From: Epiperipatus broadwayi
Lineage: Eukaryota; Onychophora; Udeonychophora; Euonychophora; Peripatidae
Direction: 5' to 3'
Assembly (NCBI GenBank): GCA_028023455.1
Contig: JAQFVV010012535.1
Location: forward strand, 682,001-746,000
Length of the DNA: 64,000 nt
Part shown: piece by piece, positions 37,140 through 47,872 of the stretch
Layout of the letters: every line of letters starts with the position of its first letter
How positions within the stretch are numbered: position 1 is the first letter of the stretch
The notes under the pieces: model-generated
The model's database searches: none
What the model was told of the DNA's origin: nothing
Seen by the model: the letters and a program-made list of their open reading frames with translations, nothing else
Program-made: the position numbers and the translations under genes

Positions 37140-38282
37140 ATTTATTCGTTTAATATTTTATAATTTTTTTTTTGATTGGTTAATAAGTAATTTTTTCCAA
37201 ATGAGAGTGGCTCCCCATTATTTTGATATGTGATTTCAATTTGTGATTTTGTTTTAATAGATAATATATGTATACAAATAACTGTCTTTTGCTTTTGTTT
37301 ATATTACCAAATGATTATATTGTTAGTAATGTAAATTTGGATTATACGTTTCGTGATTTTTTTTATATTTCGTACTAAAATATGCTCTAATGTATAATGA
37401 AGTTTTGTTGTTGTTGTTGTTGTTGTATGATCCAGTTAGTCCTTATAGAAATATGAACACCCTATCTTTATTGTATGTAAATATAATAACAGTCATAAAA
37501 AATAAACTATATACAATGAAACCTTTTATCAACATTGCTAAAACTATCTTACCAAAACAACTTTCACTTATCAATACATACAAATATTATAGTCAATGGA
37601 CCTAAACACATATCTAGCTAGAGTTTTTTCTACATGTCTCTTTCAATAAAAGATCATTTAAATTACAAATATTTTCCAATTCCTAATAAATGTTCATTCT
37701 TTCAGTGTATATATTTTTCTTTTAAATTATCTTTAAAAAAGTATACCAATCGCTATATTATAATCATCAAATACTTTTAAGATTAATAAAAACGAATTAC
37801 AGTATTAATTTCATATATATATAAAATTTCGAATTCAATCTAAGTGCCACATCGTTCAGCATTTCAAGTTCTCCGATTTTTGAGTAAAAAGTTAAACCAA
37901 TAAACTATAGAATATAAAACTTAGATATATGATTGAAAGAAAGAAAAAAACTGAATTATCAATGTTTAAATGCTAATTCGAATATTATAACGGGTATTGT
38001 ATTTTATATATATATGCAGTATTCCTCAGATTTCGTAAACGTTGTTTTATTAAAGGAGAGTGTAAATATGCAGTTTACATCATATTTATATAATAAAAAG
38101 AATGAGAAATACGAATATTTTATAAGTAAATGTATAGAAATAAAAAAAAGTCTAGATAGATTTGTAAAAGTCGATAATAAATGTTTTTTTAATTTTCACT
38201 AGCAGAATTTTTTTTGCGCTTAAGTAAATTAGAAAAGAAATAACATTTAAAGGTAATTAAAAACTCTGTACAAATAATGATA
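37140..38282. other. No recognised feature
   Basis: AT-rich. The open frame at 37933-38202 has an A/T-driven composition (Lys, Asn, Tyr, Phe) and no recognisable motif. Confidence 0.4.
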
Positions 38283-38295
38283 ATCATACTATTTG
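38283..38295. repeat. Target-site duplication, left
   Basis: Thirteen bases matching 38413-38425 with one difference (C/G). Flanks the minimal SINE at 38297-38412. Confidence 0.8.
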
Positions 38296-38296
38296 G

Positions 38297-38412
38297 TTTT
38301 TTTTTTTTTTCATATGTCATAGCACCGGCCGGGACGCGAACCCACAACCGTCTGCAACCAACTACTTGCTTGCAAGGCGGCCGCGATGACCTCCCGACTA
38401 ACAGCGCTTGAC
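38297..38412 (-). mobile_element. Complete minimal SINE: tRNA-like body plus A14 tail
   Basis: On the minus strand the element begins GCGCTGTTAGTCGGGAGG (A-box-like TAGTCGGGAGG, 38390-38400) and continues through GCCGCCTTGCAAGC and GGTTGTGGG. It has a strong B box, GGTTCGCGTCCCGG (38329-38342), then GGTGCTATGACATATG and a run of 14 A (38297-38310). It is flanked by 13-bp target duplications with one mismatch: ATCATACTATTTG (38283-38295) and ATCATAGTATTTG (38413-38425). Its GC content is far above its surroundings. The body is about 100 nt, longer than a tRNA gene, and lacks proper cloverleaf pairing, so it is a retroposed SINE and not a working tRNA. Confidence 0.88.
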
Positions 38413-38425
38413 ATCATAGTATTTG
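38413..38425. repeat. Target-site duplication, right
   Basis: Partner of 38283-38295; directly abuts the 5' end of the SINE. Confidence 0.8.
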
Positions 38426-39489
38426 TTAATGGTTTAAGTGTAAAACATATCTTAGAGCAAATTATTTAATAAAGATAATCAAATACATCCAAAACAAAAA
38501 AAATACGCAACTAATTTAGTGCTTTTTGATAAACACATTGAGTGAATTAAAATATTTAATTAATGCAATCACAAAACAAACACAGAAATTAAGACAGTCG
38601 TGATATGATTGAATGTCTTTATTAGGTGGCATGGTATAAATAGTAAAAGGAATAGAGAATGGGAGCCAACCTTGAAATGCTGAAGAGAATATGCAGAAAG
38701 AAAAAAAAATAATTGTGAGAAGAAGATTTAAGTAAAGCTGTGGTTTTTCTCAAGTGCAACCAGTCCCCACCATATTTGTATCAAGACAGTGAAAGTATAA
38801 AAGCATTTTTCGGTATTAATGATTTAACAAAGCATTTCTCAATAAAAAAAATATGACGAGATTTTATACATTGAAAAGTTCCAATATATTGGGATGGCTA
38901 AAATTCATTCTAAGTGCACAAGTCGGAGTCCAAATTATGTAGGTTTCACCAGCCTGAATTCTTCAGCCTGCCAGGGTAAAAGTATGGTGCTGTAAGTCCT
39001 ACAGTAATCAGTATATTTTTTATTACTATTTTATATATCGTTTATATATTTAATTTATTTATATTCTAAGAGTGGTGGTAAGAATAATTGTACGTTTATA
39101 ATTTTATTAACAATTATTATTTGGAAAGTGTTATTTGTATTTTTTATTTTTATTTTATTCAAGTATGTCCATTGAAAATAACGAAGGTGGCTAGAAATTA
39201 ATTAAGAAATCGAATTTCAATCTTCGATGGTTTCTAGTTTTTGAAATAGAGATACAAGAATTGTTGGAAATAAATATATAGCTTGTAAGTCATTTTAATT
39301 TACTCAATGTAATTAAGTTTTTTTTTTTTAATAAATTTTATTCTATTGCTATATTGAATGCTACAAATACAAAAATGGCATCAACTACATATCTATTTGA
39401 AGCAAAGTAGATCCAACTTTCTCCCATGATGCTCTTGTGATATAGCTTGGAACAATTAGTCGGTCCCTCTTCATGATTTTTTCCATGAC
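38426..39489. other. No recognised feature
   Basis: AT-rich intron DNA. I see no coding blocks, tRNA boxes or inverted ends. Confidence 0.4.
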
Positions 39490-39832
39490 GTTTTTAAAAT
39501 TTAGTAGGGTATGTGTCTCTCATCCCTTCAGTAGTTACTTTACATCTGATATACCACAGAGCATAATTCACGATAATCGCCAGTCTTATGTCCGTAAATG
39601 GATCCTGACCGATATAGTCTTTAATTGATTTATAGTTTCCATTCGTATTGCTGTACCATTCATGAGTTATCGATCTGTAATTGGACATATTGGGGCATCT
39701 AAGAAGGATGTGGTCAATTGATTCCTCCTCTCTCACACACATCCGGTATACAGAATTGATCTTCTTGGAATTTCTCCTGTATGCCAAAAATGAGTTCGTA
39801 GGAATGTAGTTAAGTTGTTGGGTTTTTTATTA
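39490..39832 (-). pseudogene. LINE C-terminal fragment with degenerate CCHC motif
   Basis: The minus-strand frame reads QQLNYIPTNSFLAYRRN, then YRMCVREEESIDHILLRCP, then YYSNT-like residues and ALWYIRCK. The spacing C-x8-H-x4-C fits the metal-binding motif after the RT in R2/Tx1-like LINEs, but the first Cys is Tyr. P-T-N-x-F-L before the motif is characteristic of the same region. It resembles the fragment at 3330-3995 (both have a W-Y-x-R-C-K block after the motif), so they may be one family. The frame ends at about 39494; nothing of the RT core is found upstream. Confidence 0.6.
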
Positions 39833-42800
39833 TAATTATTATAAAATATTATTGTCTGGATGATTTTGTCTCATTTCAAATTAGTATACGAAAAATTTAA
39901 TACGTCCTGAAATGTCATGTTCTGAATGGTAAAGATAAGGAAGTGTTAAAGGAAAATGGAAACAGTGTTGCCAGAAAGAGGGGGGGTACATCTAGAGGCA
40001 TTTTTTCCAAATGGAGAGTGATGTTTAGGGTAAAGATTAGTTTACCTCAAGCTCCATATAATACAATTATCTATAAAAAACAGAAGTCATAATAATAAAA
40101 TGTTTTTGGATGAGAGAGAAGATATTTGACCCCTTGAGAATTGAGTTTCTGGATGGTAATCAGGAAATATCACCAATACCTGATGTGACCTGGTGTGATC
40201 ATCATCATCAACCTCAGTCGAATGTTCCATTAGTTGTATAATATAACTATTATAACCTGAATCACAATTACAAAAGCTGCAGACCTATCAGCTTTGCAGA
40301 TATATGTACAAAGTAGTGATCAATAATGAATAACTTTGTTGCTGAGAAAACCATTATAGTATATGCTTATATATTATACGTTTTAATAACAATTATTATC
40401 AATTCCATCTATCTTTTTTAAATCCAAAGTTCTCTTAATACAAAAGCTTATATTAACCTATTATTCAAGAAGGCAGCAAAACTTATTGCACAATGATTAT
40501 TCATTATTCTGCAAAAGTGTTAAAATGAATAGAAACTGGTTCTGTGGTGTAATGACAAATTAGTAAACGTTAGCATAACACATTGCAGAGATTTGCCTCT
40601 AGATAATCTGATGAGCAAAGTTTATTCACAAAATGCATATATAGTAAGAGAAGGACACCAGGTATTAAATCCACACAATCCATATTAGTGTCAGTTTTAA
40701 CAGTCATTGTATATTCTGTAAAAATTAATTAATTTTATTATCAAGCAAATTCTATGCCAAGTCCTAATTTAAACTCTAGGATTTCATTCAGCTAAAATAT
40801 TACCAATCTAGAATACATAAAATTACTATACTCATTGTAACATAGCAGCAAGATATAAGAAAATTGAAAAAAAAACAAACAAGATAATCACAAAATAAAA
40901 CAAACATTTTACAAAAGATTATAAATATAAAAGTATAAATTATCTGATAATAAAATAATACATTTTAATGTTAATTTAAATCACCAACTATATTTAGGCG
41001 AGTGCAACCTTTTCCAAAAGCACCAGTAAATGTTTAAGCATCAGTAAATGTAAACGTCCTACAATGTGATTGTCAAATTTTATTTTTGCATTTATGTTAA
41101 TATCTATATTACACATTGTTAGTTATAGCTTAGCTGATAATTTTATTTTTTAATAAAATATATCATCAAAAAAACTAGCTGAAGATAGAGTGAAAAACAA
41201 TCAAATATGAAAATGGCAATCAATTTGAAGAACCAGAATACTAATGGACAAAAAATATAACTCCACGGATATTCACGAGAATGTTTATAAGCCAATCATT
41301 TATCAAAATGTATATAATAAACATTTAGTGTGTCCACAACTTGAAAAAAATAATTAAATTCAAATAGAAGTCACTAGAGTTAGAATAAATCAAGTATTAC
41401 ACATTGTAGGATCCACTAAAAAAAATTAACAATGCACCATATATTTATAGGAAACTGATTAATTTGTTGACGAGTCAGCAAATCACCAAAAAAGAGATAA
41501 TTCCTTCCATATGAAATTTCATATGCAATGTTTAAAAAAAATTAGTAATTATTCATATTATTTCTAATGTTTTCACTATGGTTCCTGATAAAAAAGGAAT
41601 TTGAGCTTAAAATTTAACTACCAAAAGTTTTGAAACATAGCATAATGAAAACAAGTTTGACAATATTGTCTTATTCATATAATGTTAAAGATTCATTAAG
41701 AACATAAAAATAATTCTCATATTTGTTATAAACAGATCATGAAAAACATCATCTAGAAATCTAAATTACAAAAAAGTTTTCAGAAGGAAGATATTTAAGC
41801 TCTTTGATAATATATCAACCATAATCTCTAGAAAATTGTAGTTTAAAAATTCTTAGTTTAGAAAAAAAACTGGACAACAGCAATATTATTAAAATCTATG
41901 CTAAAATGAAGACTTATGAATACAAAAGCAAAAAGATCTTAACTATGATGCATACTAATTGAAGTTGTCTTTATACAAAGGCAAAAATACAATAATGAAA
42001 AATATGAAAAAATGTTTACACATGGTTATACTTTGATAACAAGATTTATCAGATATAAATCCGAGAAAAAAATTGGAATAAAGGAGATGAGTTATCTATA
42101 AAAAAAATATGCCGTGTTCATAATAAGCTGTTTAAAAATAGACTTCTAGTGTTATAAAGATATACTTGGCATCTATTGTACACTAGTAAAATGTAAACAA
42201 AGTTGTTCTTTGATAAACTAAAGTATTTTCACCTTGCAAGGTTATCAGTGTTCAAGTATTAATGAATTCAAATAGAGTAGAATTTGTCTAATCAATTAGA
42301 CAACTTTTCAGGATTAAAAGTATTTGTTTTTTTGCTGCTAATTTTTTTTAAGAAATATGAAATATAAAAGATGATCAAATTTGAATTTTAGCAGAGTTTT
42401 AAAACAAATTTTAGATCAACAAGGATAAATTGATATACAGAAATAGGGCTCCTGGCATATGAAATAATATAGAATAAAAATAAGATAGAAGAAAGTCTTA
42501 ATAGATAACAATGTAGCATAAAAAACAGATTTTAGTTTTTGTTTATGCTTATGTGGATTCAAATGTGAAATTCTAGATGCAAATTTAAGTCTAATGTATT
42601 TGTGCTTTATCACTATGCTTTGAAAAAGAGCAGACGACTTAATAGAGAAAATAGATAAACAGTAATAGCATAAAGAAATTCATTAAAATTTGCCATGATG
42701 ACAATTTTCTTATCAAATCTGCAATCCAAAAAAAGAGGAAGGTGAAAGAGGAAACTCATAATGTAATATTAAAGATAATCTAACATTTCAGATGATTATT

Positions 42801-43100
42801 AGCTTAACAAAGACTGAGATGAGTCATTGTACAAGGTCATTTACATTTTGAAATCTTAAACAAGAAGCAATTATGTATAAGTCAAAGAGCATAGTTGATT
42901 ACAAAAAAGCATTGGACAATATAGTATTGCAAAATTTTTGTATAATTAATAAGTTATTGATATATATTAAAAGAGAAGAGAGTTTCAGAATTTACTATAT
43001 ATTATTCAATATAATAAATTTATAAAGCTGCATATTGTTAATGATGTAGATCTTTCACAAGATAACTAATAATGAGTACCAGATCACTCTGCTTTAAACA
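39833..43100. other. No recognised feature
   Basis: AT-rich intron DNA. A perfect 18-bp palindrome CATATGAAATTTCATATG lies at 41508-41525. No coding blocks seen. The open frame at 42416-42613 is composition-driven. Confidence 0.45.
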
Positions 43101-43104
43101 AGAC

Positions 43105-43396
43105 AAAATTCTCCATACAGTAGTGCCACCTAGTGCAGGCCTTAGTAATCAATAGATACAAGAAGATTTGCACTATCTTAAAATTTTTGTTATCAATAGC
43201 TAAACTATGTTGTTCTGTAACACACATGTTGATTCAGAAATAGCATTACAAAAATTCTCCATACAGTAATGCCACCTAGTGCAGGCCTTAGTAATCAATA
43301 GATACAAGAAGATTTGCACTATCTTAAAATTTTTGTGATCAATAGCTAAACTATGTTGTTCTGTAACACACATGTTGATTCAGAAATAGCATTACA
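43105..43396. repeat. Tandem duplication, two ~146-bp units
   Basis: Two nearly identical units begin at about 43109 and 43255 with ATTCTCCATACAGTA(G/A)TGCC and end with GATTCAGAAATAGCATTACA. The only visible changes are a few substitutions. The start of the unit (CTCCATACAGTAGTGCCACC and TAGTAATCAATAGATACAAG) recurs in the fold-back elements at 57810-57870 and 58890-58930. Confidence 0.9.
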
Positions 43397-44242
43397 GACA
43401 GCATGGAGGGAGAACAATAATCTTTTCATTGGACACTCTTGAATACATATATTGAGATAGACTGGTTTTATGGCACTCAACACAGTTCTGTGTGCATATA
43501 TATGTAAATCTTAAAAGGAAAAATAGAAATGTACACAGACAAAAGAATTATATAAAATAAAGTATGAAGTGACTTAAATGTTGATTGATTAAATACTATT
43601 TTTTAATATTTTGAAATATAAATTATTTAAAATTAAATATACAAAAAGTCTCTATTTTAATAGAAATATATTAATTATTTGATTTCTAATTTTAGCAAAA
43701 ATCTAAATTTTAATGTAATAAAGAAAGAAAAATATATTTGTCTAAAACAAATATGTCTTTCTTTGTATTGCATCTTAATTACAAAGTTATTTACAATAAA
43801 TTAAAACAATAATAATTTATTATCTTCTTGTTTTTATTAATCAAGATGGAAAATTTGCTTAATCTCCCTGTTTTTTAATATTTTTTATATAACTATGAAT
43901 AATGGATTCAGATTAACTGATTATTATTAAATTACAAAAAGTCACCTGATCAGGATCAAATTACCAGAGAAGTAAGGGACAGCTTTTCCGTGATTTATGG
44001 CCCAATATGTGGGAAATAAACTGCTTGCCTGTCTAGACTTTATGAAATCATAGAGAAACTAAATTAAATTGAAGACCACTAATATTGTTATATTCCCTAT
44101 CCAGGAAATGTCAACCAGTAATTTATCTCTATAAAAAGCTAACTGATCTTGAGACTCTAGTGTTATACTTTACACTTATGCTGCACTTTATATATATATG
44201 TGTGTGGAAACACAGACCAAGAAAATTTACTGCCATTCATAT

Positions 44243-45851
44243 TGTAACATAATTAAAGGAGTTCAAAAGATATCCAAGAATTATAAGCAAATTATTAATA
44301 ACAAGTATTATAACTCAGGTATATGAAATCACGTGAAGTGAGTACACTAGTAATTCAATAAACTATAACTCAGGTATACAGACAGTAGATCTTATCCACT
44401 TTCATTTCTTGGTTTGATGTTAAGTGCATGTTTAAACAAATACTAAGTGAATATGGTCTAGCAGGGCGCCACTAGATTATCTGAATCTAGACACGGTTAT
44501 ATCTGATAACCTTTCACATGTACCAGGTTTGAATCCCTTCTTGGTACTTTATTTCTAATAAAATGGGAGATTTTGCTTTTTGAGCCATATCACTATAAGC
44601 ACTAATATTTAGGTAAAAGTAAAACATCTATAAACCAAAGTGGAGTATATTAGACATAAATCATTTCTCAGATCTTAGCATAACAAATGTGTTTCAATAT
44701 TTTTATAAGTTTACTAGCTCAGATTATATATAACTAATTTAGGATGGCAATTCACTCATCCTTGCATGAAATAGATGATGGGATGTGGTTATAATAATAC
44801 TAAGAAATCACTAAATATTATAAAATCAATATTTATTTATGGCCTTTAAACAGTTAAACAGCTCATTAATTAAAACGTTGATGACGATGATGATGATGAT
44901 AATAATAACAATAATGACAAGGGTTTCAACTACAGCTCTAGGACTAAGCCTAAACATAAAACTAATTTTTATAAAGAAATTCATAATTATTGCTTAATTT
45001 TAGCATACTTACTTATATCTTAAATAACTAATATTCAACCATTGATGATGATGAATAATCACACTTAACAAAGACTACACTTAATGAAATATATACGCCT
45101 CGTTTAATAAAACAAACTAATATTTATTACTACATTTCTAACATATACATAAAAATTTCTAGATAAATATGAAAATTGACATGAATAATAATAATAATAA
45201 TTGATTATATAACAATCCTCAGATTAATTTTAAGTTCTTCCCCCTTTCCCTTCAAATGTATTTTGTATTAAGTTGGACGTCACATTGACCATGATTTTCA
45301 CTCCATGAGAAAAGTATTTCAAGAAAAAAAAATATTATCTGCTCATTAGCACACATACTTTAAAAATCTAACATGTAAATAGAATGTAAAAAAAAAATGT
45401 TAGTAGAATTGAAAGAGCAAGTTTTAGAAACAAGTTTTAAATTATTTTCTCCCCCCTCTCTTCTACCTCTGAAATGCTATACTTAACTTGAAACAAACTA
45501 ATCTAATATTCTAACACTACTTGTTACTTCACATTCACTCGCAATTATACACATATAAAATATCATTATGTATGTGCGTGTTTTATCCCATGATAACAAA
45601 ATATTATTTAAAACCAAAATAATAATATATTAGTTAAAACTAAAATCATAATACCATAAAAAAAAAATTGTTTTACACATTAATATTTTTCATAACTGTA
45701 AAATTAATAAACAAATAATTTTCATACATTCAAGATCATTTATGAAGCTCAAAGTTATTATTAGTAAGACATTCTTGTTTTTAATCGATCTGAATAGTCT
45801 TTAAAAGTTCTTTAAATAAAATATACCACTTTATTGCTAAAATGTTTATTA
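44243..45851 (-). repeat. LTR A (3' LTR of the gag-bearing unit)
   Basis: About 1.6 kb, matching LTR B nearly base for base, shorter by the ~75-bp segment that B has after AAAGATAT. Its terminal bases at 45851 have diverged from the TGTATAATAAACATTTTAGC start seen in D. Carries the tRNA-like module at 44453-44548. Confidence 0.8.
44453..44548 (+). repeat. tRNA-like module inside the LTR
   Basis: Three consecutive hairpins: CTAGATT/AATCTAG, GGTTAT/ATAACC and GTACC/GGTAC. The last encloses a B box, GGTTTGAATCCC (44526-44537); GGTCTAGCAGG is A-box-like. Overall length suggests a tRNA with a long variable arm (Leu/Ser type) or a SINE fragment. Present in all four LTR copies, antisense to LTR orientation. 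Confidence 0.55.
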
Positions 45852-47683
45852 AGACTGATATCATAAAGAAAATAGATATAAAAAGTCATATTACCGATCT
45901 TTTGTTTGTGGCGAATTTCCAAGGGTTCAAACTTGTCTTGTATAATGTCTATATTTCTGCAGCTACCATTTCCGTTTTACTGGGAACAATCTCTTTCTTG
46001 AGGTGTATAACTATTTGATGATGATGACTCTATTGAGGTTATTTGCTTTAGTGGACAATTTGGAAATCATTATATTAATTTTTCTTCTCTTCCTGTCAAG
46101 CATGTGGATGAAATACAGCAGTTGTTTTCACATTTATAAATTTTCTTGAGTTTAAAATCAGTTGTTGTAACAATTAATTGGACTTGATGATTAATATTTA
46201 TCAGTAGATTAATTCATCTTCTTTGAATGCAGGTGAATGCTTTCTTCCTTCTATTAAAAACATCTTATTTCTCTGGTCAGTTGAAAGGTGTAGAATATTA
46301 TTTTAGACACAACATCTTTTCTTTCCTCTATGATGTGCAGCTTCCTCCAGATGGTCCGGAAAAGATGGAACATACATATAATTTTTCTAGCCAGTCATTT
46401 CTTATATTTTCAACATTCAATTTAATAGTTTAATAATATGAATCATAATCACCCCAAAATAATAATTCCAGACACTTTTTATATCCAATTTTTAGCTAAC
46501 TTAACCAATCAGAGATAGCGTCACTTGCTATTTTTGGACAAATTTGTTTTAATTAGATCTCTAATTTATTTTCAACTAAATTATTTTTCAACTGAAAAGT
46601 TTAATCCTTTTTCCAGACACTTTTGTTTAAAAAAAAAATAGACTTAATCCTTATTTCCTTTCTTTTTCTTTTTTTTTAACATCCAGGTAACATTTCAAAT
46701 CTTTGAGCTTCCTTCTTTAGATCTTGAGATAAGACAATTTCAAAATTAGAGTTCCCACCCAAATTAAGCTCCCAAAGTGACAAACAATTATTTACAAAAA
46801 AAAAAAATTGCTACAAAGATCGATATCTGATTAAACAATTTCCTCTTTTAACATAAAATTGTACAAAAAAAAATAATTTGACAGATTTAATCCTTCCTTT
46901 TCTTTCAATATTTAGTAAATGTAAATTTCTGTATGTAATGTACACACATCCTTCATTCTTTCAAATCATTCATAAACTAACATTAAATAATATAATTGCT
47001 AGCTTAGTAATTATAACCCAATTATTTAATTAAATCTGTAACTTTTAAATCCCAATTATAATTAAAGAAAAGCAAAATAAAAGCATAGAATAAAATATTA
47101 GAATTGATCAAGCATAGGTTAGTTTTAAAGAAAGTTAAAATGTTGAATATTTGAAATATAAAACAATTAAATAGTTTACACATACATTGCCTATACGTAT
47201 GCATTATAACTTTGCTTTTTAACAGAAAAATTAAAATTTTAAATATTAAATGTGTGTGCTGCTCTTTTTGAGATTTATTAACACACAAACAAGTAAAGCA
47301 TATAATTGTTGACCCACTCTCTTTCTATCTAAAGCTTTTAGAACTGGACCTTGTAGGGTTTGAACTTGGATGCCCTACAGCTTCATTTATGGTTATATAA
47401 AAATGTGATGATGATTTTTGGTTTACCTTTTCTACATGCACATTACTATAAATTTAGCTAGTGACTAAATTGTAATGGCACAACTTTCTCCCCCTTCGGA
47501 TAAAATCATCAGCACTTTTGTTTTAACTACATCTAAAAAAAAAATCCTAACTAATAAAATACACTAATAATAATAAACACACTAATAATAATATAAAAAA
47601 ATATATAATTTTCTAACTACTGGTAAATATCATACTTTTCATTAGAAAATCCAAAAGTAATTTATTTGGAGATCTTTGCCAAA
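45852..47683. other. 3' internal region of the LTR unit, no ORF recognised
   Basis: No polypurine tract is visible next to LTR A. A purine run GAAGGGGGAGAAAG (minus strand, about 47490-47503) is followed by TTGTGCC but is 1.6 kb from the LTR. At 47350-47390 is a tRNA T-arm-like GGGTTTGAACTTGGATGCCC and at 47425-47440 ACCTTTTCTACATG, both reminiscent of the SINE family elsewhere. A plus-strand open frame at 46227-46433 is antisense and unsupported. Confidence 0.4.
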
Positions 47684-47872
47684 CTACTCTGCTGAAGTAT
47701 AAGGGATCAAACTCCTAGCATTATAGGTTCCCTTATTCCCATCAAGAGCAGCAAGCATAAAGGCATTCTCTCCTATTTTCTTGGTAATTTGGAATGGCTT
47801 TTTCTTTTCAAACCATATTGCGGTCTGTATAAAATTGCACATGTACATCCAGTCCATTTTTAATATTTCCAT
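47684..47872 (-). pseudogene. Integrase C-terminal (GPY/F-like) remnant
   Basis: Reads FEKKKPFQITKKIGENAF then NARSLIPYTSAE, in the next frame after the gag-like ORF and overlapping its end. The pattern (G/K)-P-F-x-I-x-K-I-x-x-N-A followed by R-x-L-x-P-Y is the C-terminal tail of Ty3/Gypsy integrases. Protease, RT, RNase H and the integrase core are absent, so the unit has lost nearly all of pol and must depend on a complete element, or is dead. Confidence 0.65.

Noticed and set aside
38311-38412. Functional tRNA gene
   Set aside because: Too long between the boxes, no clean acceptor stem, and it has an A tail with target duplications, so it is a SINE.
45910-46020. Plus-strand stretch reading like a membrane segment (ISAATISVLLGTISFL)
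   Set aside because: Short, no flanking exon signals, inside the internal region of a transposable element.
46227-46433. 68-codon plus-strand frame in the LTR element
   Set aside because: Antisense to the element, no motif, no splice or start context.
47488-47505. Purine run GAAGGGGGAGAAAG as the polypurine tract
   Set aside because: It is 1.6 kb from the start of LTR A, and the sequence after it does not match the LTR start.
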